Assembly: GCF_001522545.3 (NCBI RefSeq) | Contig: NC_031770.1 | Span: forward strand, 21,466,163-21,530,162 | Source: Parus major | Lineage: Eukaryota > Chordata > Aves > Passeriformes > Paridae | Length of the DNA stretch: 64,000 nucleotides | Direction of reading: 5' to 3' | Part shown: piece after piece, positions 34,905 through 47,323 of the stretch | Layout: every line of letters begins with the position of its first letter | Numbering within the stretch: the first letter of the stretch is position 1 | Translations under genes and position numbers: made by a program | The notes under the pieces: model-generated | Seen by the model: the letters and a program-made list of their open reading frames with translations, nothing else | Told to the model about the DNA's origin: nothing | Databases searched by the model: none

Positions 34905-37900
34905 AATGCTCTACCTGAGTGAATGTTGCTTACAGAGAAATTCCATGCTAGGTAGGGTATACTACAGACTGAAATGTAAACGAGAGCATGCTTTGCTTTT
35001 CTCAAATCTGTGATCTGGAATGACAGCATAGAATGGAGTTATGCTATACCAGAAGCTCTTGGTAAAACCCAAAACCCCCACAAAATACATTTGGTTTCAT
35101 GTTTTGTTATGCACTCTGTATGTGAGCAATGCTCATCCATGCTTGCAAATCTTTTAAGAAGATCTCACTGTAATTGCTGATGTGGATGTCTGGAAAATGT
35201 GTGCTTACTAACATATACAAACATGCAGACTATGTACTTCTTAACTTGATGTTAATGAAATTGCATGATTTTGTGGCAAGACTAGCATAAATGTAATTAC
35301 TCAGATGCAGGTTGTGAATTATTTTGGTGGGTTTTGGCATTAAACTTGAAGTTAAGTTTGTTTCACAAAGCAGAAAGTCTGCTTTTGGAATGAGATATAT
35401 GTAAACTTGTTCACAGATATCCTCTCACTACCAATCATCCTTATACCATATGTTCTAAACTAAACAGTCCAGATTCCGAATGAATGCTGATGTCTACAGT
35501 GCAAACATCTGCTTTATCATCCTTTAGTGCTGGTGAATTATTTCCTGTTCAACTCTGGATTGCCTGTAGAAAAACGTTCTTCTATGAATTGATCAGGTCC
35601 TGTTAACCTCAGTTACCCTGGCTGCAGAGTATTTCACCATGTAAGATGCAATGTGGGTATTTTAAATCAGGCCTTGCTCTGTTAGTAACATACAGAGTTT
35701 CTACTGCTCTTGGTAGAACTGTTTTCAGGTTTTCATAGGTGGCTGTACTAAATAAGTTTTTAGGTTTTTATTCACTGCTTTACCTAACTGAGTAACACAT
35801 TAAATGTATTTTTTGCCTTCTCTGGGTTATTCCTCCCCCTCTAATCCTGTATGTCTGAAAGTTGGCTGTAGAAACCTCTGCTAAACTTCCCCTTGAGTGA
35901 CTTTCTTCATGGAAGTCACATCTCATATTTAGTTGCTTACTTCATCAGGCTTACTTGCTCTGCTTTCTCAGTGCTTAACAATTTAATCCTTTGCAACACT
36001 TAAGTATTGCATCACCCATAAAAGATTTAAAAAGCCAGTGGCCAGGCTGGATAAATCTAGGAACCCAATTTCTGTATTGATCTGATGAGAACTGTGAGTT
36101 AATGGAAGTTCTCTCAGACAAGTTAATTTTCCCTCTTTGTTTCACTTCTGGTTTGAGCCTTTGAGAGTTTGGAATTCTCCGAAAAGAGCTGGAAACAGGC
36201 TGTTCTCTGATAAACACGAAGAAGGCAGGACCAAAGTCTGTAAATAAGTGTGTAATTTGAACAGAATCAAATACAAGAATTTTATTGGACTACTTTTTGA
36301 GGCTTTGTGTTACAATTGTGAGATTAAATTCACTCTATCAAATGAGAAATAAATTACAGTCTCCTTTGTGTGATAATCTGTCATCCCATATATGAGCACA
36401 GATTAGGGCTTTCTCTGAGCTCAAATCCAGTGGGTTTTTTGTCACATTTGTTTTCTGCCCTGATTATATATTGAGAAGGGTATCATTACACAGGCTTTCC
36501 AAAAGATTTTCTTTTTGCAATGAGCTTGCTGGCAGGCTTCTGACAAAATTCAGTAAATGTATTCAGCTATATTTATTAATTCAACAGAATGATATCAGTG
36601 ATACTCTCTGAGCAAAGTAAGGTCTAACATTCAAGACAGTACCATTTCTGACTGTAGTGTCTTAATATTTTAATGAAGCCACACTGTTTATTCCAAAACT
36701 TCAAGGAATATCCTCAATATAATTTTGAATTTTTCAACTGCTCATCTTTATATATGACAGATCTAATTTCTGTTAAGTTTATTTAATTTTATTTTGGCTC
36801 CTTGAAGCATTTCAAGGTGGTCAAGCAAAGAGTTAGAAGCCATGTAAAACAGAAAGACAGGGACTTGTGATTTGGGGGTAAGGAATAGTGAAAGACAAAA
36901 GAAATAACAATTGGTGAAATGGATGAAATTAGGATTGGTGAAATAAGGATTCTGGTAGGATTCTTTTGATGTCAGGAAACACGATATTTCAAATGTAAAA
37001 TGTTTTCTTAGAATGAAAAGAATTCTTGTCATCTTGTTGCAAAGCAGAGGAGCTGCTTCATTTAATTTTGTTTTCCAGCCAAGTAAGCAAGAGCCTGAGG
37101 GAAGTATGGAGATGCACAGTCATTTCATTTACAAAAGTGCAGCTATTATGTCTTTATTTTCAAGGCCTCCTTGTGCAGGAAGCTTCTGGGCTTAAAGATC
37201 AACATTCACTAAACAACATTCAATAAAATCTTGGATTAGAGGCATCCACTGATCCTGTCTGTGTTTTGGTGTTAGAAATTCAGTATTTGGGGTTTATGCT
37301 TTAGGGAAGGTGCAGTGGAAAGCTGTGATACAGAGGTGTGTTGGAAAGAAGCAATTTGTGGTCAGCAAAGATTCTTTTCAAGGTAGTTAACGTTTGTCTC
37401 CCTGAATTGTGTTTACATTACTGCCTAAAGGACTTCTGCAGTTTCAGTTGGAATATGTTCCCCAGCCAGAACACTTGTGTGACACATTTGCCCCCATGGA
37501 TGCTCACCGTTCAGTTAGGGCTGAAGTAACCTCTGGCTAACTTCTAAAACAGCTGCACTGGTTAAAATTCTTCATAGTCACGTGTTTCAATATTAAATAG
37601 GCTTTTAAGCTTATTAACGTTATGATTACTGCATTTTGTCAAGACATAGGGTTGTCACCCAGGAAGTCTTACCTGTTGACTTGCGGTTTTGCCTAAGGTA
37701 TGTTAGCCTGACAATTGTATTGCTAGAATTTGGAGAATTCGTTATAAATAACTGTTGTTGCTAAAATGTTTAATTCTGTAATGTAAATGCTCAGGAAGAT
37801 GAAAAAAGCATAGTTTTCTATTAGAAAAAAGTTAAATTTCAGTATTTAAAAAAATTAACACATGTTATGTGCAACTAAAGATATATCATCATATCTTGGG

Positions 37901-38012
37901 GGTTTTTTTTCATTTTCTCTTGGAAGTGCTCATGTATTTTCCTCCTCTCTTAGGAGTCTCAATTTTCCCATCAGAATGGCATGTTCACATTTGGGAAATT
38001 TTTCAGCAGTGC

Positions 38013-38041
38013 TTTCTTTTTTTTTTTTTTTTTTCTTTTTC
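38013..38041. repeat. Poly(T) tract
   Basis: An uninterrupted run of 18 T (38017-38034) within a T/C-rich stretch. It could be a reverse-oriented poly(A) tail, but no retrocopy is recognised next to it. Confidence 0.9.
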
Positions 38042-39589
38042 CATAGTACTTGTATCTTACCCAGAATTTGTCTGGTAGCTCCAGAGAATGGGAGTACATG
38101 AACTAAAACAGCCCATTACAGTTCAAACCTTTCCAAGGTTCATGTTCCTCACTGAAGAACCTCAACATGATGAAGTATTGTGAGGTTAGTGAAGGCTGAT
38201 TTTTTGATAATAAATACCAAGTCCAGCTTTGCACAGTGAATCTGCCCCTTAGAAAAATCTGTGTCGGCTCACTTTGCCAGTTTTTGCTGTCATCATGACC
38301 CAGGTGTTTGAGACCTGGGACTGATTTTTATCATGCAAAATCTTATGGAGTATGTCATATGAATTAGGGTAGTATCATTTTGCTTCTCCAAAATGTGTGC
38401 TTGACTGGAGGGACATGGAAAAACAATGATAGATGTTCCCTGCTGAACACAAGAGGAGATAAATACTTCATTAAGCACCCAAGCCAACAGCATAATAAAA
38501 AAGGAGGCACTTTAGTTTCCTAAAGCTCAAATTAGCTTTCAAGAGCAAATTCCAAACTGAACCACTGGAGTTTGTGTTGTATTTACAGTGACATTTTGTA
38601 CTGCCCATGATGAGATGAACCCACAACTTAGAGCATTGGCCCCACCTACCTGTCCCATATTTTATCTGAATCCACCTATCTTGGACATGTATTTTTCATA
38701 TGGGAAAAGAGTTAATCTTCATTTTGATACTCTGTGTCATCTGCTAGTCCTTTCACAGCCATATTGATGGTGGACAGCTCTTGGGCTTGCCAGGGGAGTG
38801 GCCATGGGTGGTTTTGGGTGTTTGTATGAGGTGTAACATCTGTGGGACAAGAAGGGGTTCACCACCTTGCCTGAGGTAATAGTGAGGTGGTTGCATTATA
38901 TCTGTATGTGCTGTGCACATCACTTTTCCATATCCCTGATCAAATCAATGTGATTGAGCCAGACTAATTTTTAAACTGAGTAAGAACCTTCCTGCAGTAT
39001 GCATTTTTAAGTTCTCTTCAAATAGGGAGTTATTTTGCCCTTTGCTAGGCCTTTTTTATTTTAATGGTTGCTGAGGTTAATGGGTCTTGTGTTCAGCTTT
39101 TAATGCTGTTTCTGTATGGCTGCAGAAAATAGCTTAGACGCACAACCCTTATACTTGTAAACCTGAGGAAGTACAGGATCCATGGACTTAAAGGCTAGTT
39201 GCAGTATGTAAAGGATCTTCACTCAGAGGCATTAAAATGTAAATCTCTTCAATATTGTGTTGTTTGAGGTGCACAATTTCCAACTTTCACCCCTCCCAAC
39301 CTTGTTATGATGTGCTGTTGAGCTGAAAATAAGAACTGATATCCCCCTCTTGGGCTCTGTTCCAGGAGTGCTTTGTTCCTTTCTCCTACTGTTTGCCTGC
39401 AATTGTTTCCCAGCTCTTTAAATCACAGCACTGAGATGCCAGCAATCCAGATACTAAAGGTTCTGCTTCATTTCTCCCAGGCAGAAATGTGATTTGGCAC
39501 TTAGCTACCCATTCTTTGACTGGAACTTTTTAAGACATCTTAACTTGATGTATTTGGGATTTCTGTAAAAGACTTCATGTGCTGTAAAT

Positions 39590-40085
39590 GAAGATGTATC
39601 ATCTCAGAAACGAGGGTCACATGTTTAATTGCAAATGACTTGGGTTTACTGCATTCTGGTGTAATTTTGTGATGTCCTCACCCAAGAAAAACAGCACATG
39701 ACTATTTGTAAGCTTGCCATCCCTGGGAGGAAATTTAATAAGGCTTTCAGGATCTGCATTGTAAGGCCAGTAATTGCTGTGATCCAATAAGGGAGAGCTC
39801 TGTGGTGGCATCACTCGAGAGAGTAAGCCTGGTGTGACTGCTGCTGCTTCTCGGATCATGCTGCCTAATGAAAGATTAATGACGAGATGATGCTCTGTAA
39901 CAAACATCTAATACTGCCACCAGGTCACAGGTTTGATTTGAAGCAATCAATACAGTTTATTCTCCTGGAGGTAGCTAATGATAGCATGCTTATGAGAAAT
40001 GAAATGGCCTGCAATCTAAGACAGCCTGCTCCTTCTCATGTGTCAGCTTTAAAGAAACAGCATTCCTTTTATAACATCATCTAAA
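39590..40085. promoter_or_regulatory. Candidate conserved non-coding element
   Basis: About 500 bp with even base composition, no simple repeats and several homeodomain-type TAAT cores (TAATGAAAGATTAATGACGA) plus GATGATG runs. Its look resembles conserved enhancer sequence, but conservation cannot be seen from one genome. Small open frames on both strands have no recognised product. Confidence 0.22.
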
Positions 40086-43000
40086 CCTTGGGAAGAAAGG
40101 AAAATTTAAATTCTGGGGAGGGGGGAAATGCTAAGGAAACTTTTATTAAATAATGGAACTCAAGAATGGAATCCTTTATATTAAAAAGAAATTAAAATTA
40201 AATCTCAATGAAATTTAAGTTGGAAAGAAAAATATCTCATATTCTCAGAGTTAATAGTATCTGAAAGAGAAAAGAGTTTGATTTGACCTTGGTGTTTAAA
40301 GATCAGATGTACATTTATGTGTGTGTTCATAATCCTTAGAGTGACTCACTTGCCTGTGAGAGGCAGAGGGTCAAGTCCCCTCTATGTTACATTGACCCAT
40401 CTGAGGAGAAAAGGGAAGAAATTGGAATATCATTCCTCTTCAGGACCAGATAAATTGCAGATGCAACCTACTGAGTATTTTTTTAAAAATTACACCAGCT
40501 ATATTAATTCCAGAAGGCAAATTTAGGACACAGAGGAGGGTCTGTATTCAAGTAATTCCCTCAAAGATAATCCTATGGGAGGCTGAGCAGTCTTAGAATT
40601 AGAAGGCAGAATGAGTAAACTCAAAAAGTTTTTCAAGACTTCAAAATTCAAAAACATTTTCAAGATTTTTTCCTGAACTTTTAAGCCCTTTGAAGTAGAC
40701 TTTGCATTCTTTCTTTTGTCTTAGTAGTAATGTGCTGTGAAAGTGTTTGCAGTAAGTTACTGTAGCTACACATGGAGTAAGATACTTTAAAATACGAATA
40801 AGGGAGATTGACTTTTGAGCTCTTTATTATAATACTTCAGCTTTCCAAGATGCAGAGTGGGAGCTTCCTACCTGTCTTTAAAAAAAAACAACAAACCAAT
40901 CCCCAAAAAAACTCCCAAACTCAAGCTCAGATTCTCTAATGAAATGTTCTGATTTTCATAGCGAAGTAGAATTGCTGTCCTCCAGGTATGAACAGAACCA
41001 TACTGACCTGGCTTACTTCTAGGTACAAAACAATATTCTAAAAAGTCATGATAATTTATTTCCTAGATGAAAAGAGCATTTTCTTAGTACTGAGGATACT
41101 TGCCTGAGTGGTACTTTCATTCTAGATTGGTAACATCATAAGCTTTCTAAATGTTAGCATTAATATCATTAACAATGTTACATTCCTCACACCTGGAACA
41201 AATTGAAATTATCACCAAAAACATCAATTCGTCACCAGAATATCAGTACTGGAAAATACATTAAATGTAAATAGAATTTTCATGCTAACATCATTTCCCA
41301 GGAGCACAGATGAACCGAAACACTCCCTTGTAGTGACTAAGCAGTGTTTGGTGAGTAAGGCACTTCCTAAGACCTGAATAGTAATTCTAATAGCAATTTC
41401 AGATTTGCATTTTTCCACTCTTACACAGTTGTAAGAAATATGTATATCTTGACATTAGATGACATTTCTTAATGTTTAGCTTTCTAGTTTTCATCATACA
41501 GCAGGGGGGAGGACAAATCTGTCACTCCTAGCTGCAATCTGAGCATCTGTGCCTCAGTCACTGGAGCTGCATCTGTTTTATTTGATTTCTTCTCCTCTGT
41601 ATTGATTACATTTTCTTTCCAGACTGCACTGTGATCAATTGCTATCGTGTTTCTTGGATTAACTTGGATTTCTCATATTTTCTATTTCCATTTCCTTTAT
41701 TTTCTATTCCAGTAAGTGCTTTAAAGCTTTAAATCTTTAAATAGAGCCTATTTCCCATAAACCCTGGAATTTACCAGGATCCCTTCTTACAAGAGGAACA
41801 TGGTCTGATGGTGAACAACCTGAGAGATGGACTTTGCTGTGTTTTTATCCCAGCTGATTTACTTTTGTGGCCTTAGGCAGGTCTCTAAACTACCTGCCAG
41901 GAGAGCTGTCAGGATTAATTGAGCTGACAAAGTGCTGTGTAATGCTTAACATTGTCTGACTTTAACAATCAGTGTACATTTAGTGCCATTCTTTAAGGCA
42001 AAGTCTGTGATGCTAGTGGGAGGATTTGTTGGGTTTGGGTTTTTTTGAGTGGTCTTGCTTGTAGAATGATAGTAGGATTCCTGACTCCAGCCATACAAAT
42101 TCATCGTTGCACAGACTTCAGGGGAAAAAAAAAATTATCATTTCTGTTTCTCCTTGGTAACTGGTATTTATTCTAAAATTTTCTGTCAGTCTCAGAAAAA
42201 ATATGTCTTTGTGAGGATTCATGTTGAAATTAATTTCAAACTTTTTGCTATCCATAGTCCTGGAACAGAAGATGAAAAAAAAACAATATCCAAAAGAAAA
42301 ATATGCCAAAACCGATGTCTAGAAGAACAAAGTAGTACATAATGCTGTTCATTTTAAATTTTAATTATTTCCACATAGAGGGTATTGTAAAAGAAATATT
42401 CAAAGTATTGAATTTTGTTGGTTTGTTATTAGTTAGATCAGACTTTTCTTTCATAAGAGTCATAGTATATCTTATTTTTATTACTGTGTCAAACTTATCT
42501 GTAATTTCACTTTTCTTTGAAAACTTGCATTTTTCTTGAGTATGAGTGGCAAGATCTTGCATTATGTTTCATTCTGATTAGCACTTTGTATCCTGACACT
42601 GCCTTTCCTGGCAAAGTATCACCCAGAACATCCTACTGGTCTTTGTCCCACATCACAGTGATTGCTCACAGTCATCCTCCGATGCGCTAAATACGCCCTC
42701 TTTTTTCTCCTCATTTGTAATTTCCAGCTTGTCACAGGAAATCTTACTCCTATATGGATGACCATGAACTTTATCTAATTTCTTTCTGTTTCTGTTATTG
42801 CAGAGTTCTCTCCCCCGCCTTGGTGTGGAATACAGTCTTTCTTTGTACTAACAGCTTATCACAAACCTAGTTTCTCTGCCAAGGTCACAAGGGAAAATAT
42901 TAAATATGTCTCGAGGCAGCTATTTGAGGAATTACCCTTACAGTTTCTCTCTAGCCTGATATTGGAATTGTTTGAATGGCTTTCTCTTTAACCAGAGAGT

Positions 43001-43380
43001 AGAAATATAAGTGCTTATGTTCCAAATTTTCCTGTTAAGTATATGCATGGATCTCAGATTTTATAAATCATAATGAAACATAAAAATTGATTGCCTTACA
43101 GTGATCAGAGAAGTCTTTGAGAGGTTCTAGATGTTCTTCAGGTATTTGCAAAACAGCTCCACTCAGTCCACTGTTCCAGCACAAAGATTTCCAAGCCAAG
43201 CATCACCATCTAAGAAAGCATCTCTGCAATTGTTCACTTGCTTCCAGTCTGCCCCCTGTGTAACCAGGCCTGTGATTTTGAGCTGCCAGGGCTGGCATGT
43301 GTTTTTAAGCACCTTTCAGTAGCAGAACAAGCCAGTGTTAGTAACTGAAGTTCGAGTTATAGCATCCATATCCACTTTGA

Positions 43381-43462
43381 GCTTTATCTAGTCGGGTCTG
43401 GAGCACTGCCAAGGATTGAGCATAGGCAACCTCTTTGGACAGCCTGCTCCAAAGCTTGCCTG
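43381..43462 (-). mobile_element. Old CR1 LINE fragment
   Basis: GCTTTATCTAGTCGGGTCT, then GCCAAGGATTGAGCATAGGC, AACCTCTTTGGACAGCCTGC and TCC align with the reverse complement of the CR1 3' region (GGCTTTATCCAGTCGGGTCT...CAACCTCTCTGGGCAACCTGTTCCA). The element therefore lies on the minus strand, is severely truncated and is diverged, so it appears much older than the copy at 57600-58032. Confidence 0.7.
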
Positions 43463-43934
43463 GTGAACCGTGTTAATTCTGCACTCAGGCTTGCCTGAGA
43501 ATCCTTATAATGGTATTGGTGTGCTGTTGCTTAGGCCTGATGTACTTAAGCTAGCATGCACATTGTTATTTTAAGTATCTCTGCCCCTGTGCTCTTATTC
43601 ATATGTAAAATAGGTAGCCCACCCAGAAATTTGACCGAGTTATTGGCTGTGGACTGACAGTGGGGCCTTTCAGTAACTGGGTATTTGAGTCTGAGCACAT
43701 CTTTAGTTCATATTTTCCAAGGCAACCTCCTGCTTCTATTTGGCAGGTGATTTGGGAAATATAAATCAAATCATTTGGCAAACTGTTTTTCTGATGTCAT
43801 ACACAAATGAAGCAGATGTTTAAATGATTCTGTTTAGCTTTGAAATTGTGGCATAAAAGGTGAAGAAGGAACCCCTTTAAAACTAGGCCCTGAACATTTT
43901 GTTCTTGAGTTTCAGTTGAAGCTGAAACTTTTGG

Positions 43935-43965
43935 AAAACTTGTCTCTGATGTCAATGGGAATGAG
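43935..43965. repeat. Possible fragment of the palindromic ancient repeat
   Basis: Only the half-core TCTGATGTCAATGGGAATGA is recognisable. Confidence 0.3.
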
Positions 43966-46900
43966 ATGAGGCATGTTTATAGAATAAAGGCATTATGTTG
44001 GCTGCTAGTGGTGCAATGTGTATGAATAAAAGGGGTTTATCTCACTAAATGTTCAGAGGTTTGCCTGAAATCACTTTCAATATCCTTTCTTGTTCTCTAT
44101 ATAGTAAACTATGTAATTAGGGAACATGTTATACAGCAAACTCAGTTTAAAAAATTGATTTTTAAAGCATAAAAGAGGCAGTGACTGAAGTCCTGCCAGG
44201 CTCTATCGAATACTCACATGTATTATATTGTAAACATAATATGGTTATACTGTATGTTGTCATAATAATTGGCAATGGTACTGGAGTCAGTCATTGAGTG
44301 CTTTGTTCATGTGGTAATAGATGACAAGGGCTACAACATTTGTTGGCAGCAAAGTTGTTTTCCTATCTCTTTCTCTCCGTAAATTGGTTTCAGAATAGTT
44401 TTGTGGGGTTTTTTTTCAAACCGACTGTCTTAGGATCCAGATGGCTTTATCTCTTTTTAATGAGATTTGGGATATTTTCCTTACAAGTGGTGTTCACTCA
44501 GTGCTGCCACAAAAGCTGCATTCCTCATTTTTCTTAAAGCCTGGCACAATGACGAGAGAGGGAAGGCTCAGCAGTGACCCACAGCACGGAGGGGTGGATT
44601 GAGATTCAATGGGATCCAGAGCTGAAAGGAAGCCTGAGTCAGGGGAAAACATAAAATATTACTCTGGAGGCTTGCAAATGGTTTTAGGTTTGTGGATAGG
44701 AACAGCCTAGTTAGTCTGTGCAGGCTTGATTCCATGATCCTAACTCATGCACGCCACATTACTGGTGTCCAGCAGGCTGACATGGGATGGGACCTGTTCC
44801 TTGTGAGTAGCTACAAAAACTGCCCTATCCATGTGCAAAGGTTCTGAAGGGGCAGTCAGAATAGAGGACAGTTGGGAAATGACCATTTTTCCTGCAGAAA
44901 CTCCTAGAGGTTCATTTTTTTTCCCTGTTAGTTGCTGGAGTTTCACAGGATACAACCCTCTTCAAATTATTTCAGTTAAGATCCACACCACACGTAAGAC
45001 AGGACTCTCCAGGATCCTGAAAGACAATTTGTGGCAGCTGCAGGCATTCACAGCAGGCATTCATTTCAATTGTAAGGGAGTGAATTTCATCTAAAACAGG
45101 TTGAACAGCTGAAAAAAGGTTGTCTGCATCTCACCTTCCAAATACAGACTATAAGTGTCAACTTTCTTTGCTTTGGATTCTTGTTAAAATAAAAAACCCT
45201 GTTTATTCTTGAAAAAAACCACACAACCTGTGCATCACCATGTTTTTGCCTCTATGTATCTTTCACTTTTTGCCAGTTTGAGTCAGCACTTCCTGACTTC
45301 AGTTACACATGATGTAGTCATGTGCTTCTACCCTTTTGAGGCTCCTGTACCTTCTCTTGTACTGTTTATGTCCCTGTGCTGCTGTCTCTGTGTCATTTTC
45401 TGTCTCATTTCACATTGTGCACCACTCTCTGTCTCAAAACCCATTTATATCTTGTCACCATTCTTAGTGTCTTTGGGCTTCCAAAGAAGAATATTTCACC
45501 TGCATGTATTTCTACTTCTGCCAGCAGGACAAGAGTTGCAAAACAATCAGTTCTACAAGAATGTCTTGTTCCTACAAAGCAGACATAACTTGGTTATGTC
45601 TTGCACTGATGTGTGGGATTTGGCTTTCTCTGTTGTCAACATGGGCATTCTGGATCTGTGAAGATACTGCCAAAAATCTAAGGCAGGGATTGTCTAAAGC
45701 TCTCACTCTATCCATAGCAAAATCTCAGCAATTTCCACTTGGAAGGCACACAAATTAACATTGCATTAATGTTTTTTCAACATTGTAAAGATTTTATTTA
45801 CTGGTATCTGATGAAATTGCAGCATTTTTTTCTTACTTATATGTAGCAACAGGTGCATGTGTAAAATCTATTGCACAGTGGATTCTCATATCAGGTATAA
45901 TCATTGCAAACTGCAGTTGTCCCAAGTGCTTTTCTCATCAATATTCTGATTGTTTGTTGTGTGACTAATCTGTATTTTTAAACAAGGTTTGCTCATAAAG
46001 AATTATTGATTAGGACATGCTAACAGGTCCTCTCCCTACACCAGTGCTCTGCACATAGAACTTGTATTGGCTGCAGGGGATCAGAACAGAATCAGAACAG
46101 GAGAGCTTTCACAGCACACAAGTGAGCTGAAAATTGTTTTTCAAAACCACTATGAATTTTTCTTGGTGTACTTTACACCCTGTGAGGGGAAATTGTCATG
46201 CAACAGTGCTCAGTACTGTAATTGGGCCTGATTTAGGTTGTACTTTAACCACTGAAAAAGTCCTGATATCTGCAGAATCTTTATAAACCATGAAAAATCT
46301 TACACGTATGGCTGTACTTAGCTACACCTTTCACTGTGGGGGAAATGGGAAAGGTTTCCTGTACTGGAGTAACCAGAAGGTGGACCTGTTTATATCCTCT
46401 GCATTGGAAAATTCAGAAAAGTGAAGTTTTGCCATTGCTGAGATTCTAAGGTGATATGCTTGAAAGCACACAGCAACCTAACCATAGGAAAAGTGCCTCT
46501 CCAGGTGTTTTCCAGCTTTATCAAACCTTGTAGCAGAGAAGGAAAGGAGCGCACAGACATAGCTTTTCCTTGATGAGTCATCTTATTTATTACAATTCTC
46601 CCTTTGAAAAAATTATTTGCAAAGAGGCTTGAAGCTCTTGTTTTCTTCAAAGCAGCACTGTTTATTAGAAAACTGAAAGATCATGTATTGTCTTGCACGT
46701 GTACATCTTAGGTGAGAGATCATGTAAGCTGCCTCTTCTTGCACATTGATAAATTCACACCTGTCTTGTTCTGGAGGCTGTCCAAAGGGCAGGTGCGGAG
46801 TTTGTGAGCATGAATTGGGTGCTGCACCACGTTGGAGTCACACTGAATTCTTTGTCCCTCATAGTACCCTACCCCATCAACAAATGCTGTGGAAAATGTT

Positions 46901-47257
46901 GGCCGTCATCCTTTAAACAGCACAGTGTTTGCATTTCCCTTGATCATCGTCCCAGAGCAAAGTTCAGTAGGTTGAGGAAGTGTTGTTTAAGTGCAATTGG
47001 TCTAAAAATATATCAAAAGGAAGACTGCTGTATATGAGCAAATCATGGAGAGGCTTTATATAGGCTTGTTGATATCTGTAAATACATAAAACAAGGAAGC
47101 AGCAGCTTATGACATGGTTATTTCTGGAAAAGCAGAAGGTCTGACTGTTATTATTATACCATGCACAGAGCTAAGCAGTTACTCCTGAAGAAACTATGGG
47201 TGGAATTAAGAACCCCATAATTAGAACAATTCCATAGGGTTATGAACACTCCGCTCC

Positions 47258-47323
47258 AGATCTTGCTGCTGCAAATCAATGGCAAATCACACATTGATGC
47301 CAATGAGATAAGGCTTAGGATCT
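47258..47323. repeat. Ancient palindromic repeat copy
   Basis: Arms AGATCTTG and TTAGGATCT enclose AAATCAATGGCAAATCACAC followed by ATTGATGCCAATGAGA, matching the pattern TCAATGGCAAAACTCCCATTGACTTCAATG with substitutions. It belongs with the copies at 1994 and 10105. Confidence 0.55.

Noticed and set aside
14596..36014. Further exact TGATGCAAT motifs at 14596-14604 (+) and 36006-36014 (-)
   Set aside because: They lie far from any promoter in AT-rich DNA and are within what chance would give, so I do not call them regulatory elements.
37195..37265. AATAAA at 37222-37227 followed by a TG-rich stretch, considered as a gene 3' end or LTR
   Set aside because: No upstream coding sequence or LTR promoter motifs; AATAAA is frequent in AT-rich DNA.
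45209..45661. 150-codon plus-strand frame
   Set aside because: Hydrophobic and Cys/Phe/Ser-rich as expected from T-rich DNA. No recognised family, no splice or promoter context.
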